DNA from: Promerops cafer
Lineage: Eukaryota; Chordata; Aves; Passeriformes; Nectariniidae
Length of the DNA: 64,000 bases
Assembly: GCA_013398275.1 (NCBI GenBank)
Contig: VZSE01002737.1
Span: forward strand, 127,961 to 191,960
Direction of reading: 5' to 3'
In this document: positions 49,501 to 61,445 of the stretch, in pieces
Numbering within the stretch: position 1 is the first letter of the stretch
Layout of the letters: each line of letters opens with the position of its first letter
Translations under genes and position numbers: made by a program
Notes under the pieces: model-generated
Told to the model about the DNA's origin: nothing
The model's database searches: none
What the model saw: the letters and a program-made list of their open reading frames with translations, nothing else

Positions 49501-52370
49501 CCTAAAATAACCAGGTTGTACTTCTTCTGATGGCAAAAGAAAGATAGTGGTTTAAGCAGTCAAAAAGTTTTTTTAATGCTACCAAGGAGTACATCTTCTT
49601 TGGAAAATAAAATATATAAAAGGAAGATTAATTTTTTTTTCTTCTTCCTAATAAATTTAACCTATTCTATTCAAAATTTCTGAAAAACAAAATATTTTTT
49701 TCTCCTTAGAATAGCCATGGAAAATTAAAATCAGTTACAAGAAAATGATGAGGCATGTTCAATGTGATGTCTGGAATTCTGTCTTAGGTCTGCAGAGGCC
49801 AGAGTATTAGAATAAATAATCTGCTGCAGATTTACTAAACTAAATAAATAAGGTGCATTTTATGATGTAGAAATGTTGATTTATTTGTAAAGGTTTTTTT
49901 GCTTTGCAATTGTAGTTTTCAGTTGTCTAAAACCCGTGCAAGACTTGACAACATCTAATGAAAATGCAAAAAATTTGCAACAAATGAAGTAACCAAATAT
50001 ATTTTTTTTATGGACATCTCAGAACTTTGTGTAGTAGTCAGGTCTCAACTGCCAGCCAACTAGTAAACTCTTTTCTTTTTATATCCTTCCACCTTAAAAA
50101 GCAGTAATGAATCTTAGTATTTTCCATACTGGCCCCCAACTTAAAAGGGAATAAAACAGCAGAGATAGACCAAGGAAGAGGCAAGTAGCTTGAGGATGTA
50201 AAAGGCAATGTGCTTCACTAAGGTCTGTTTGTGGAGGGGCACTCTTTCATTTCTGAACTCTATTTGAAATTATAAATCAAAAGTACCTTAGCAAGGATCT
50301 AGAGAACCTGAAAACATTTCATGGTGTTTTTTCAAAAGAGGTGTTAGCAAAAAAAATAAAATTTCTTCTATCATTTGAGTCTCAACAGAGAGAATAAAAC
50401 CTATCATTTCCATACACTGAGACAACAGTGGTGCAAATTTATGGAACTTTTTATGTGTAAATCTGGATATGAGTAACACAGAGAGAACCTTCATATGATG
50501 ACAAACAGAAGACCCATCTGAGATGTCTGTTAAAATTCTGTGTGGACTCAGCCGTGCTGCATTCACTAGCAAACACAAACCAGTCACTGCTTTAGTTAAC
50601 AAGGTGAAAGCAGAGAGAGTTGTGGAAGGTTTGCAAAAGGGAAGAATGGCCTCCAGAAAGGAGTAGGAGGAAATGCTGGAACTATTGGATAGTGCAGGAC
50701 ACAGTTACCCAAAAATCCTAGAAAAAGGGCATTCAAGCTGTGAAGTAACAATGGCACAAACAAGCCACAGAACAGGAATGTTTCTGAAAATGGCCATAAA
50801 ACTACAATTTAACTTCAGAATACCAAATGCAGGAAATTTCTTCAAAATAAAGGTGCTGTGTTTACAGATGGGAAACACCCATGTTTGGCTCAAGAGTCCC
50901 TTTCAAATTCTGAGTCACTAAAAGCAAAGAATACATTTATTTTTCCTTTCCAGACTACTAAGAAATAATAATAAATTTGGAGGTCTCAATTTTTTTCTTA
51001 TGTTCTCAGTTCCCTATATCCAATCTCTTCTCAATATACACTGCTTTCCCCATTCCTCTGCTGTACTTTTTTCCTTCTTTTCAATTGCCTCCTTCTCTCC
51101 TTTCATTCCTCAATGCAGCCTTTGCTCGACATCACTCCAAAGGCTCCAGGTCCTTTCTCTGTCTGTGTTTTTTGCCAGCTCAATGCAGCTGCTTTGTTTC
51201 ACGGACTACAGCACATGTTGTGTTTGTACTTGGCTAAATTCACAGCACTTCTGATTCAGCTGAGCTCCCTGATACTTGAGTGTGAATAATAGATAGTGGT
51301 GCAGTGGCTGGAAGTGCCGGCTTCAATCCATGTGCACAGAGGCAGAATCAAAAGGAAATGCCTCAAATCTGAACGAGCACAATCTCGGAGAGATCCCCAG
51401 GTGGAGGGTTTTTGTGGAGCAGAACATGGGAGCCAGAAGCACCTTCTCTTTCCCCACACCAAATTTACAACAGTGGGCAGTATCGCCACAGGTCAGTGGT
51501 CACCCTAGGTTTCTGCTTTTCTTTATTTTTGCTTGCTCTGATAAGTGATTACCTCTTAACCAAAGGCAGTCATTCCTAGAAGAGTGCAGACAGCAGACAA
51601 AGTGGTTAGGAACCAGGTGTCCTGCTGCTTTCCCTCCCTGCCTCCCTTTCTCCCACTGAACTCCAGCAGCCACCTTTTACTGACTGCATCATCCTTCCAG
51701 CTGAGATTCATAGGATCTGCTAATTAGTCCTGCCTAAGTCTTAATAGCTATCAGGTATTTGATGATCCCCAAGCATAAGATGTATTATCATCAGCATTAC
51801 TGAAAATCTAGCTTCCATTATTTGTATAAATGTTTTTCTTTGCAAACTCTACTCTGTAATTTATGATGAAGTTAATAAAAAAATATTACTTAAATTATTT
51901 GTGCTATTGTTAAAGAAATGCACAGTAGAAGCATCCTGCAAATAGGATTAACATACACACGTGGAACTTCCATGAAGCTCAAGGAACAGAATAACCTACT
52001 AGAATTTCATGTATTAGAAGTCAGAGAATCCTTTTCCACCATCCCATCCTTTGCCTCCCCCACCATAAAAAGTCCCCAACAAAACCACAAACAAACCCAG
52101 AACCACAGAAGATATAAGGGATGAGGGATTAACAGTTTCCCTTGAACCTGGGATTAACTCCACCTAGGAGAAATCAGGTTCAGAATTTTCCTTCCTGAGT
52201 TATATCGGATATCAAAATTCTGTTCTATATGAAATAGATTACATATAAATGTCAATATTCTCATCAGCATATGAAGCACGTAGAACTAAAGTAAAAAATA
52301 CTAATCATCTTTACAATTAATTCAAGGTGGAATTCTTCTGTTATTACAGACACATGCAGATCTATGTTCC
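46600..52370. other. Non-coding sequence, no gene seen
   Basis: A 14-bp unit tandem duplication (GAGGAAGGACAG core) lies at 46825-46850. The longest frame is 144 codons (47258-47692, -), without a recognised domain; an overlapping 113-codon minus frame shares the region. A pyrimidine-rich stretch lies at about 51030-51115. No CR1 was recognised in this interval. Confidence 0.5.
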
Positions 52371-52390
52371 ATATACATATATATATATTT
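52371..52390 (+). repeat. (AT)n microsatellite
   Basis: An alternating AT stretch with one C interruption. Six AT units are uninterrupted at 52377-52388. Confidence 0.85.
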
Positions 52391-55300
52391 ATCAGACAGG
52401 ATGAAGCAGCCAGAGTTGGAATGAATGACAAGCAGCTGACTTTCTCCATAGGGAGATCTCTTAAGTCAAACAGTATTCTGTATATGCAAGTCAAGGACAT
52501 AGTAGAAACCAAGAGAAAACTTATATTTAAACTGCATTGAGGCAAGCCTATCTTTGGCAATAAACTGGTTTACAGCTGATTTATGAGTTCTGCTGAAACA
52601 GATAACTGGCAGATTACAAATATTCAAGATTTTTACACAGCTTTGTTTAGCTGCATCCCATCTCTTTTAGATTCAATTTCAGGATGATTCTAATTCGATA
52701 ACTGCAGAAGCAGCAACACTGATAATATGTCTGATAAAAATGTATTTCACAGTCACAGGGGAGGCTTATTCCCAAAACACACTGATTCAGTCAGGATATG
52801 AAAAACAAACCATATTACATTTATTTTTTTAATCAAACCTAGGTGACATAAATCAAGTACGAGATGATGATTGTGGAACCATGACAGTGAAATATGTGTA
52901 AATGACTTTCAGCAGTCTATTTAAAAAAGTAGAACAGGTTTATGACAAATTATTAAAACCCAAAACCAACAAAAACACTACAAGAATAAAAAAAAAAGGA
53001 AAAAAACTCCACACAATTGGAAAGAATACAGGTTTGAACACATGAAAGAAAGAAAAGTAACATTGAGTTAATTCTCATACATTTAGGGGGGTTTGTAGCC
53101 TAGTCTAAAGGTAAAGAAACACCCTTGGTTTTTTTAGAGGGACTCAGTCAAAAATACTTGAAACAAATTAAATTTGAAAAACAATTTGAACTAATCAAGG
53201 TCTGCTTTCCTCAAGTATGTGTAAAATAATAAAAACCAATCAAAAAGGAATAAGAATAAATATAAACCCTGGTCAGAAAAACAACTCTCTTATTAACTTA
53301 GCCCTAGGAAAGTTGGTGGTTAATAATGGCAGAAAGAAAATGTAGCAGAGATGAAGAGGTGGAAATTTCAAAAACAGCAAAGTGGGAAGACAAAAATCCC
53401 ACCAATACCCCTGGCTCAGATTGGGAAGGGTCTGTCCTGGACTAAGGTCTGCATGACCCTGCTGTAAATGTGGATTTGCTTTATTTAGAATGGTCTCAGT
53501 GTCTGTACCTGTGCCATGGCCTTGACTCCTGCAGACCTAAAAACTCTGTACTGAAGTCTGTTTCTGCTAAGATGGGATCCCAAAAGAAAGCATGGTGGCA
53601 CTGGCTACGTAATGCCAGACCCACTCAGACACCATTTGGATGTGTCCTTGCAGTTTATGTGGTGTAAAGCTCTTCCAGGTCACAAGACTCCAGATTTTCG
53701 TGAGAAAGAGAGGGGAGATGCTTGTGCTGAGAGAGGATGATATAATCATTTTGGCAGGAGTAATTGCATTGATCAAGGTGCTAAGGCAGTGTATTCAGCG
53801 GGACTACAGATTGAACAGTGTGAACTGCTTGCAGCAACAGCACAGCCAGATCTGTCCTTTCTCTCTGTATGAATATCCACAGGTTGTCCAGGCTGAGGGA
53901 GGGACACTTAAAATTCTGGGGTGTATAAAAATATCCACTTAAGTAAGCCTGCGTAGGTTCAATTGTTGACATTCTGAGTTGTATGCCATAGGCTGAATTT
54001 AATTTAAAAACATTCATACAGATGGCCTTGGGACCTGCATTAGACCATCTGCATGAGGTTCAGGACTTGCATGTTCTATTGCATATATTTTTCCCTACAT
54101 ATGTGCATTTAAACGAATTTTGGAAAGAGACTTTCATATACTTTGTGGTGCCAGGATTGAATAATAATAGGCAGCCTTTAAATGCTGCAAAACAAAGCAT
54201 CAAAATTTGATCTGCCTCAAGGGTGTGTCTTTGAAGGTGTCAGACATTAAGAACAAAGAAAACAGAAGAAGTGATATGCCAGATGCACACATCTGCATCA
54301 GTTCAAACCCAATCCCCAGTCCCCAAAGCTGTCAAGCACAACTTGCAGGAGGAAAAAGATTATTTATTTTTTAATCACCTATCTGAGTACAGAAAGCTTG
54401 GAAGGGCTCTGGGCGAAGCTTCTTGTGGTTGAAGCATGTTCTACTCTTCCTCACCATATCCCAACCTAATTATTTTCCCTTCTGTTTCCTGTAAGCCTTT
54501 TTCTGCATGGCTGTAGCTCACAAGTTCTTGTGGTTTCAGCTGTTTCCCAGACAGGGATTCCAAATTCCAAGGATTTCCAAAAACAGGGATTCCACTCTGC
54601 ATGAGGGTGCAGTCCTACCTTTATTCCTGACACACCAGGGAACGAGCATCCTGTGGAAAATACTTTTCTTCTCCTAAAATCATAGGAAAGATACGAACTA
54701 GGGGGAGGCTGTGGGAACAGCAGGGGAGGCTCAAAGTGGGAATTCTGGCTGTTACCAGTGTGACAGGAGCTTCACTTGGGAAGTGCTATCTTTTAAGCAT
54801 TGCAGTGATGTTGCATCCTGGTCCAAACACCACCCATCCAGGAAAGCCCTGGGGCACAGGAGAAAGTCCTGATGGGTTTTTTGTACACTGCATAAAACAG
54901 CTCTGGTTTCTCTTCCTATGAGGACAGATTCACACCAGACACTGCAGAAGAAGCAAGTGGCACTTGTTCCATCATGCTATGATACATCTGAGTTTGCACA
55001 CAGCCCAGAGCTGAGCCAGGAGTCTACAGGAAAGAGAAAGGGCCCTTTTAGGGAATAGTACCAGTAAACTGCTGGAAAATGCCCTAAATGACTATTACAT
55101 AGTCTAATTTATTTATATGGTTATGTTTCATTATAGTGTTCCTTCGCAAGATTTATTCATTAGCAGCAAAAAGTCCAATTATTACCCTTTTGCCTTTTCT
55201 AGGAATTAGCCAGCATTTCTGTGTGGATAGGGAAAATCAAGCTGTTTATTATTATTCAGTTTGTATGGTCTTATTTATCACCTAACTCCACTCCATGGCA

Positions 55301-58300
55301 GCATCTATTGCAATTTGTACACGATCTTCAGAGGAGATGGAACATTTGTGTTCTCTGCCATCCCTCATGCTGTACATGTTAGGACTGAAGATGTGTTCAA
55401 AACAATAGAGTTGCATAGATATGGGAACTGGCCCTTTCCCTGTGATACTTTGTGAGGCCAGCTATTGGCAGAAGACTTGAATATTTAATATCCAATTCCT
55501 TACTCAAATAATACAATCTAATTAACCTGAGTATGTGTGATTAATAAATTCTATTAAGTATTTAATCAATATTAATTTTTATCAAATACTGAGAATCATT
55601 AAATAATCACTATCAAGGAACATAGATATATTTATTACTGATGCTTTTGCTTATTTCAGAGCTCTTAACTTCAGTAAATTATCGAACATCTTTCTAAACT
55701 TTTTTTTTTAAATTTCGTTCCTACAAAAAGTTTTCAAAAGGAGCTTTGTTTCCTGCCTGCAAGACAGAGGACACAACAAAAGCTAAGACCTTATTTTTGG
55801 CATCACTCTAGTTATTCCCACTAGACTGACAGAGGACAACCATTTACTTAATGGTCAGAAGAAAATATTTGTGGTCATATGGATCTCCCTAACCCTCTGT
55901 CCCCACCCAAAGTCAAAAGGAGCCTGTCTCTGCTTAGGGAATGTCTTTGTCAAAGGTAGCCCACTATCACTGTGGAAAGGTATATGCAGATATGTAACTA
56001 TTAAGAGTGTGCAAATATATATAATTATATATCATTCTCTATTATACAACGTATATAAATACACAAACACAGCAGCACATTCCATTTTTTCAATTAAACC
56101 TCAGGCAGCGTGGAGTTAAGTCCCTGTCCCTGCAGGAAATCACACACAGTGGTGGATGGGTGTTTCTCTCCCAGCACAGAAAGAGCTCTCCTGCTGAGTC
56201 CCCCCCACCTCAGCTCTCCCTGCCTGAGCAGACTCATTCAGCACTGAGATCATTACTTCACCCACTGGCACCTCTGAAATCCTGACGATCAATGTTCTTT
56301 AAAAATTAAAATACAAGTTTCAAGCCAAAATATCTCAGCTGCCTCTTTGTGCTAAGTACAAAGATCAAGCAATGGTTTTATGGTAGCACACAGAGCAGTC
56401 ATAAACAAAGGGCAGCCCAGGCCACAGAGCTGAACACCTTGCTTCAGACAAGGGAAGTTACAGGCAGCTCGTGTCAGCTACCCACAGTGCTGGATCACAA
56501 CCTGAGCACTGCCTCCCCTCTCAGAGCTGACACTTCCCTTCAGAAGCACATGAAGGAATGGAAAGTTACACCATGTTCTTATAAGCAAGACCTTCATTTC
56601 CTGATCTGTTTTTGACCAGCCACACAAGAAACAAAAACTTTGGATTTATACAAAAAAACCCAGAGGCTTTAGAAGTTTCTAAAGTGAATATTCTCTGGCA
56701 GCAAAATTGTACTGCTGCCTCTGAACTCCATCCAGGCCAGCACTGGGGCATCCTAATGAGGAGATTAGGAAGGTTTGTGAATGGAAGTGGATTAGAGGTG
56801 CTGGCTCCATTGTATTGCATCAAGCTGTAAGAAGCAGAGCTCAGAAACCCTTCAAGAGCAGGAGTCCAGTACTGTGAGGATGTGCCACGCCTGGAGTGTG
56901 AGGAGGCACGAGGGAGAGGGCTTGCAGAGATTAGTGAGAGGCAGCAGAGGAAAAGTGGGAAAAGACTCCGAGGGCTGAAGGATGATGTGAGAACTCCAAC
57001 ACAAATCCTGCTGGTCTGGAATTTGTATGGCAGACAGAACAGCACATGGCACTGTCATGGCAAGCTGCTCTCCTGCTGGGCAGCTGGAGTCAGGAGTTGG
57101 GAGCTGAAGCAGGAGAACTAAAAAGCAAGGACACGCCTTGTGAGCACAGCAGAAACATTCTGGAGATACTGAACTCGAGTGTATGTATCTTCAAAGACAC
57201 TCTGAATATATTATTCTGCAAATGGCACTGACTTCATCCATGGCCCATATTCAGCCCAAACTGCAGTCATGATTTAGAACATTTCCAAAGGATTCCCTCT
57301 ACCAGGACGAGATGGAAACCAAGGAGGGCAGACAGGTGCTAACCTACTGAAGTCTAGATAACACTATGCCCCATGCAGTAGAAAGAAGTAGAATAATAGA
57401 TCAACAAATGAGTGCTATGAGGTGCATCATTTAATAAGTAAGGAAGAAAAAAACTTCTATGAAGTGACTGATCTCAGGTACTCCCGGGATAAATCAATTT
57501 AAACTTTGTACACTGCTTAGGCTATAGCTACAGAATTAATGTTCTGTGTAGCAACCAATCTAATCTTCTTTTTTAGTAATGCACTGTGAAAAACCTATTA
57601 TCTTACCTATAATTCTTACTGGCCTCTCTCTATTTATTTCTACAATGCCAGTGTCAGCAGGCAAGTGTAGCCTGCCATTTAGCAACAAGAGAATATTTTC
57701 ACCCACTTCAGAAAATGTAATTTCACATGTGGGCCCTCATATGGGGTTATTTTGATGGGTGATCAGCAAACCAAAACACTACAGTAAACAGACAACTGGA
57801 GGAAAAACACAAACCAGTCATTTCAGGAAAATGCAAATTCTTAAATGATGAACTCTGCTAGGGGACAGCAAAATCATGTACCTCACTCCTCCTTCTGTAA
57901 ACATCCATTACAATTCACTCTTGTTTTGTTACTGCCCACTGTGCTGCTTACACTTTTGGTGGCACTACCCCAAAGTTTTCCCCAAGCCAGCTCCAGCATG
58001 CTGCAAATTTTGGCACGTCTTGGGCAGAAATAGCAAAGCCAGTGTCCAGAGGCACAGAAGGAGTGGCAATGGCAGCAGGAACCTGCCCCATCCCTGTGGA
58101 ACAACTGCTGGGGTGCACCTCCCATGCCAGGGGCAGCGTGATGCACGTGCTGTGCCAGCAGGCAGGTGGCAAAGGAGCTCAGAGGCTGCTCAGGTGGATC
58201 CTTTGGAATGCTTGGGAGGGTGGGCACCTGCCACATCAGCTGGGAGCCAGGGAAGGTTTTCTGGGAGAGATGCCACTAGTGCCAGGGATGTGGTTTTTAA

Positions 58301-60580
58301 AAGAATTTTCTGGACTGAAAGTGTGGGTTTCCAAAAAAGGAGCACAAATCGTGGAAAATACCTGGAATTTTTAGCGGGCTTCTGAGAAAGAATTATTGTT
58401 AGCTCAGAGGTGAGATTCCTAGGCTGGGGCTTGTTTGCTCTTTCCAATTGATAGAGAATGATCTTCCCCTTGGATAAACTGCATGCAATTTAATGCAAAG
58501 AACACCTGCAGCTGCTGGAGCTTTGGAAAATCTCTAAGGATGGCCTGAAAACATGATGCTTTGTCTCTGCCACTTCTTTTTTCCCTTGGTAAGGTATTTT
58601 GGGTAAATAAATGAGCAGAGTTCATTAGCCTGCACTGGCTAAACAATTGTTAAGAAAATACTCAGGGGCTGTGATTTATTATAATATTCATTGGAACAAG
58701 CTAGGGAACCTAATATATAAATCTTCAGGATTGTGCAGCTCACATTCTTTGGGCTTTGGAGGATTAATAGATAACAGCACTAATACCAAAACAAGTTAAT
58801 GTCTTAACAGCTTTTGCCAAGGTGATGCTAGTTAATCTGAAAAGCTAGGTATGTTCAGATTTATGCCACTGCTGTGCAAAAGAGAAGCAAGAAAAAAGAC
58901 AGCTGCTTTCTGCAAAAAGCACAGAAATATTCAATGAATGTTTGTTTAGGATACACTGCAATAGACCAAAAGAAAAAGTTCTGGGGGCAGGGCAGGTTTG
59001 CACATTACAGATTTGCTTAAAAGGGGATCACAGTCAGAGAACTCAACCCTTCTCTAAACTAAAACAGGTTATTCTTATATATTTAAAATAACATATGCTC
59101 AAGTCATCTCCCTAGAGACCTTTCCTCACACAGTTCAGACACAGATGGACTCAAGAGTACCTTTTCCATTCTCAGAGATTTTGAGATAATTCCTTATGAG
59201 AGTACATGACAAAGAGCCAAAGTATTATTTCCCTCTTTCAAGAGTGCTAGAATTGATAAGATCAGTTATCCTTTTCTCATGCAACCCCATTCTTTCTACA
59301 TCTGCAAGCTGTTAGCCAAAAAATGACATTTATTAAAGATATGAATATTTTAAAACTTAGTATGAACACACTTTATTGTATTTGCTGAAAAATTGTAATG
59401 AAGTGTGATGCATGTATTGTGCAAATATTATCAAATTACTAGCCAAAATAGGAAAGCACCTGTGTCACAGAAAATGAATTTAAGGCCCTGAGGAATTTCA
59501 AATGAACTTTCTGGTTAACCTGATTTCCCTTTTTCCACCTTGGACACAGCGAAGTTTTTCATTCTTGGCTTAACAAGGAGACACCTTTCATTCAAACCTC
59601 AGTTTACTATCAAATGACCATAGACAAAAATATGAGTTACTTGATTTGTCCACAGCATCAGACTACCCTTGCAGGCAACTTCTGATGCTCAGTTTCAAGT
59701 GGAAGAGCAGATGAAAAATCTAACATGCATTTATCTGGCATATTTACACATCCCATGTAATACCATATTGATGCTAAAAATCAGGTTACATTTTCCCCCG
59801 ATTGCTCCTGCTGTAGAAATTCATTTCTGCTTAAACCAGAGACAGAGGTACACCGAAATGATCTTATGTCCGAATTCTCAACCCCCAAGCCAAAACATAT
59901 AAAAGGGATCAAAAGCTTCTGAATCCTCTTTCATCTACATATCTCATTTCTTCAATCAAACACACCAAGCTGTTTGAATCTTCTGTGACTGTGCCTGACT
60001 AATATATGACACTGTAGGGTTTGGGTTTTTTTTTTGTTTTCCTCTTGCCTTTATATTAACACACCTTCAATAGAAAAAAGATCTGTGAGATTTCTAATTT
60101 TAGAGTTGACACACAAAACTGCACCATCAATCTTCCTTGCCAAAAATAATCAGAGTCTCGACTTTTAAGATTTTGAAATTAAGAATACACCTCCTCCTTC
60201 CTCAATAAAAAAAAAAACCTGAATCAGCATGGGGTTGAGGATACACAATGTCACCTGCAGCATGATTCAGTTAAAGTGCTCTAATGCAAACCCAAACAGA
60301 AAGGACCAGTAACTCCTTTGTTCCTTTCTCAGTTTGTGCTCAAGGGACATTTTATGCAGGGTGCAGTGTGTCCCAGAGAGCAAAAGCTCTCTCTGATGCA
60401 TATTTTAGCATGGCCATTGACACTGGGTCCTGGAAGCAGTCAGTGGGAAGCAGGTGGCAGGGCATCCATGGAAAACTGTTTTTAGTTGAAACTAATGTCC
60501 ACAGGTCCCCTGCCTGGCCATCAACACAATCACTCTCCTCTGCAGTTCCCTCTGCAGCCTCAAAAGTTCTCTGGGTACTT
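52391..60580. other. Non-coding sequence, no gene seen
   Basis: The longest frames are 169 codons (57876-58385, +) and 159 codons (56566-57045, -), both in patches of higher GC and both overlapped by frames on the other strand. I recognise no domain in them. A duplicated ACAGGGATTCCA word occurs near 54551 and 54584. Positions 55476-55620 are very AT-rich with many TTAAT words. No transposon was recognised. Confidence 0.45.
55476..55620. other. Very AT-rich patch with TTAAT words
   Basis: Repeated TTAAT/ATTAA words over about 145 bp. Such words match homeodomain cores and AT-rich attachment-like sequence, but no specific site can be assigned. Confidence 0.4.
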
Positions 60581-60862
60581 CACAGAACCACAGAGTGGCT
60601 CAGGTTGGAAGGGAGCACAGTGGATCATCTGGTCCAACCTCCCTGTTCAAGCAGGGCCATCCCAGAACACATTGCACAGGATTGTGTCCAGATGGTTCCC
60701 AAGCATCTCCAGTGAGGGAGACTCCACAACCTCTCTGTGCAGTCTGTTCCAGTGCAGGGCCATCCACACAGCAAAGATGTTCCTCATGTTCACAGGGAGC
60801 TTCCTGGTTGTCAGTGTCTGCCCCTTGCCTCTCATGCTATTGCTCAGCACTGATCATTGTTC
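60581..60862 (-). mobile_element. CR1 LINE 3'-end fragment
   Basis: The plus strand reads cacagaaccacagagtggct, then caggttggaaggga, GGATCATCTGGTCCAACCTCCCTG, TTCAAGCAGGGCCATCC, GGATTGTGTCCAGATGG, and later GTTCCTCATGTTCACAGGGA and CCCCTTGCCTCTCATGCTATTG. This is the reverse-complement CR1 3' region of a different subfamily from the copy at 41990. The tail lies at 60581. Three overlapping plus frames of 121-175 codons (60284-61013) read antisense through it and are not genes. Confidence 0.92.
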
Positions 60863-61363
60863 TGGTCTTAGCTTTGGTTTTCTACCCGTTTTACTCTCAC
60901 CCAGTAAAAGTTTCATCAAAACCATATTCCTGTCTCTTAATTCATGTGAGATTTGCTTAAAGCTTTCAGACACACGTCAACTTCTGCTTCTCTCTCACCT
61001 ACAAGTCTTGTAACCACATTGTGGAAGAAAATTAGATTGGTTTGATATGATTTGCTCTTGACAATTCCATGAAGAGCTTCCTGCTATCACTCACAAATCC
61101 CTATCTGAATTTAAACTGTGCCTGCTTTACACTAATTAATCTGGAATCTCCCTCAAAATCCACTTTTCTTATTTCTTCCACTTCTGTTCCCTGACACAGT
61201 GTCAAGCTAAATGTTTGATTTATACCAGAATATCAGATTTCTGTTTCTTCAGAGAGGAGTAATGCCTACAGATCTGTTATTCACCATTCACTATAACAAG
61301 GGGGACTAACTGATTTTAACAGCTTTATTTAAGCAGCCTAACAAATAATCACCTCTTTGCAGA
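60863..61363. other. Non-coding sequence between two CR1 relics
   Basis: Nothing was recognised between the two CR1-type fragments. Confidence 0.5.
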
Positions 61364-61445
61364 CTGGCTATGGAATTTTCTGCCTGTAGAAGTTGTGAAG
61401 GTGGATACAAACAAGGTCTACAAAAAAGTCTAGAAAAATTCACAC
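61364..61445 (+). mobile_element. Old CR1/L3-like 3' fragment
   Basis: The order ctatggaattttctgcc, GTAGAAGTTGTGAAGG, ACAAGGTCTACAAAAAAG and CTAGAAAAATTCA follows the 3' region of older amniote CR1/L3 elements, known from turtles and crocodilians as 'tgtggaactccctgccacaggatgttgtgaagg...ggttcaaaaagggactggacaaattcatgg'. It is strongly diverged and short. Orientation is sense. Confidence 0.5.

Noticed and set aside
56566..57045. 159-codon minus-strand frame with several Ser/Leu/Phe-rich stretches
   Set aside because: No domain was recognised, and overlapping plus-strand frames suggest composition rather than selection.
57876..58385. 169-codon plus-strand frame
   Set aside because: It lies in a GC-richer patch with long frames on both strands. 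No domain, splice context or family resemblance is visible.
60284..61013. Overlapping plus-strand frames of 121-175 codons
   Set aside because: They read antisense through a CR1 fragment and its flanks, and no known domain is present.
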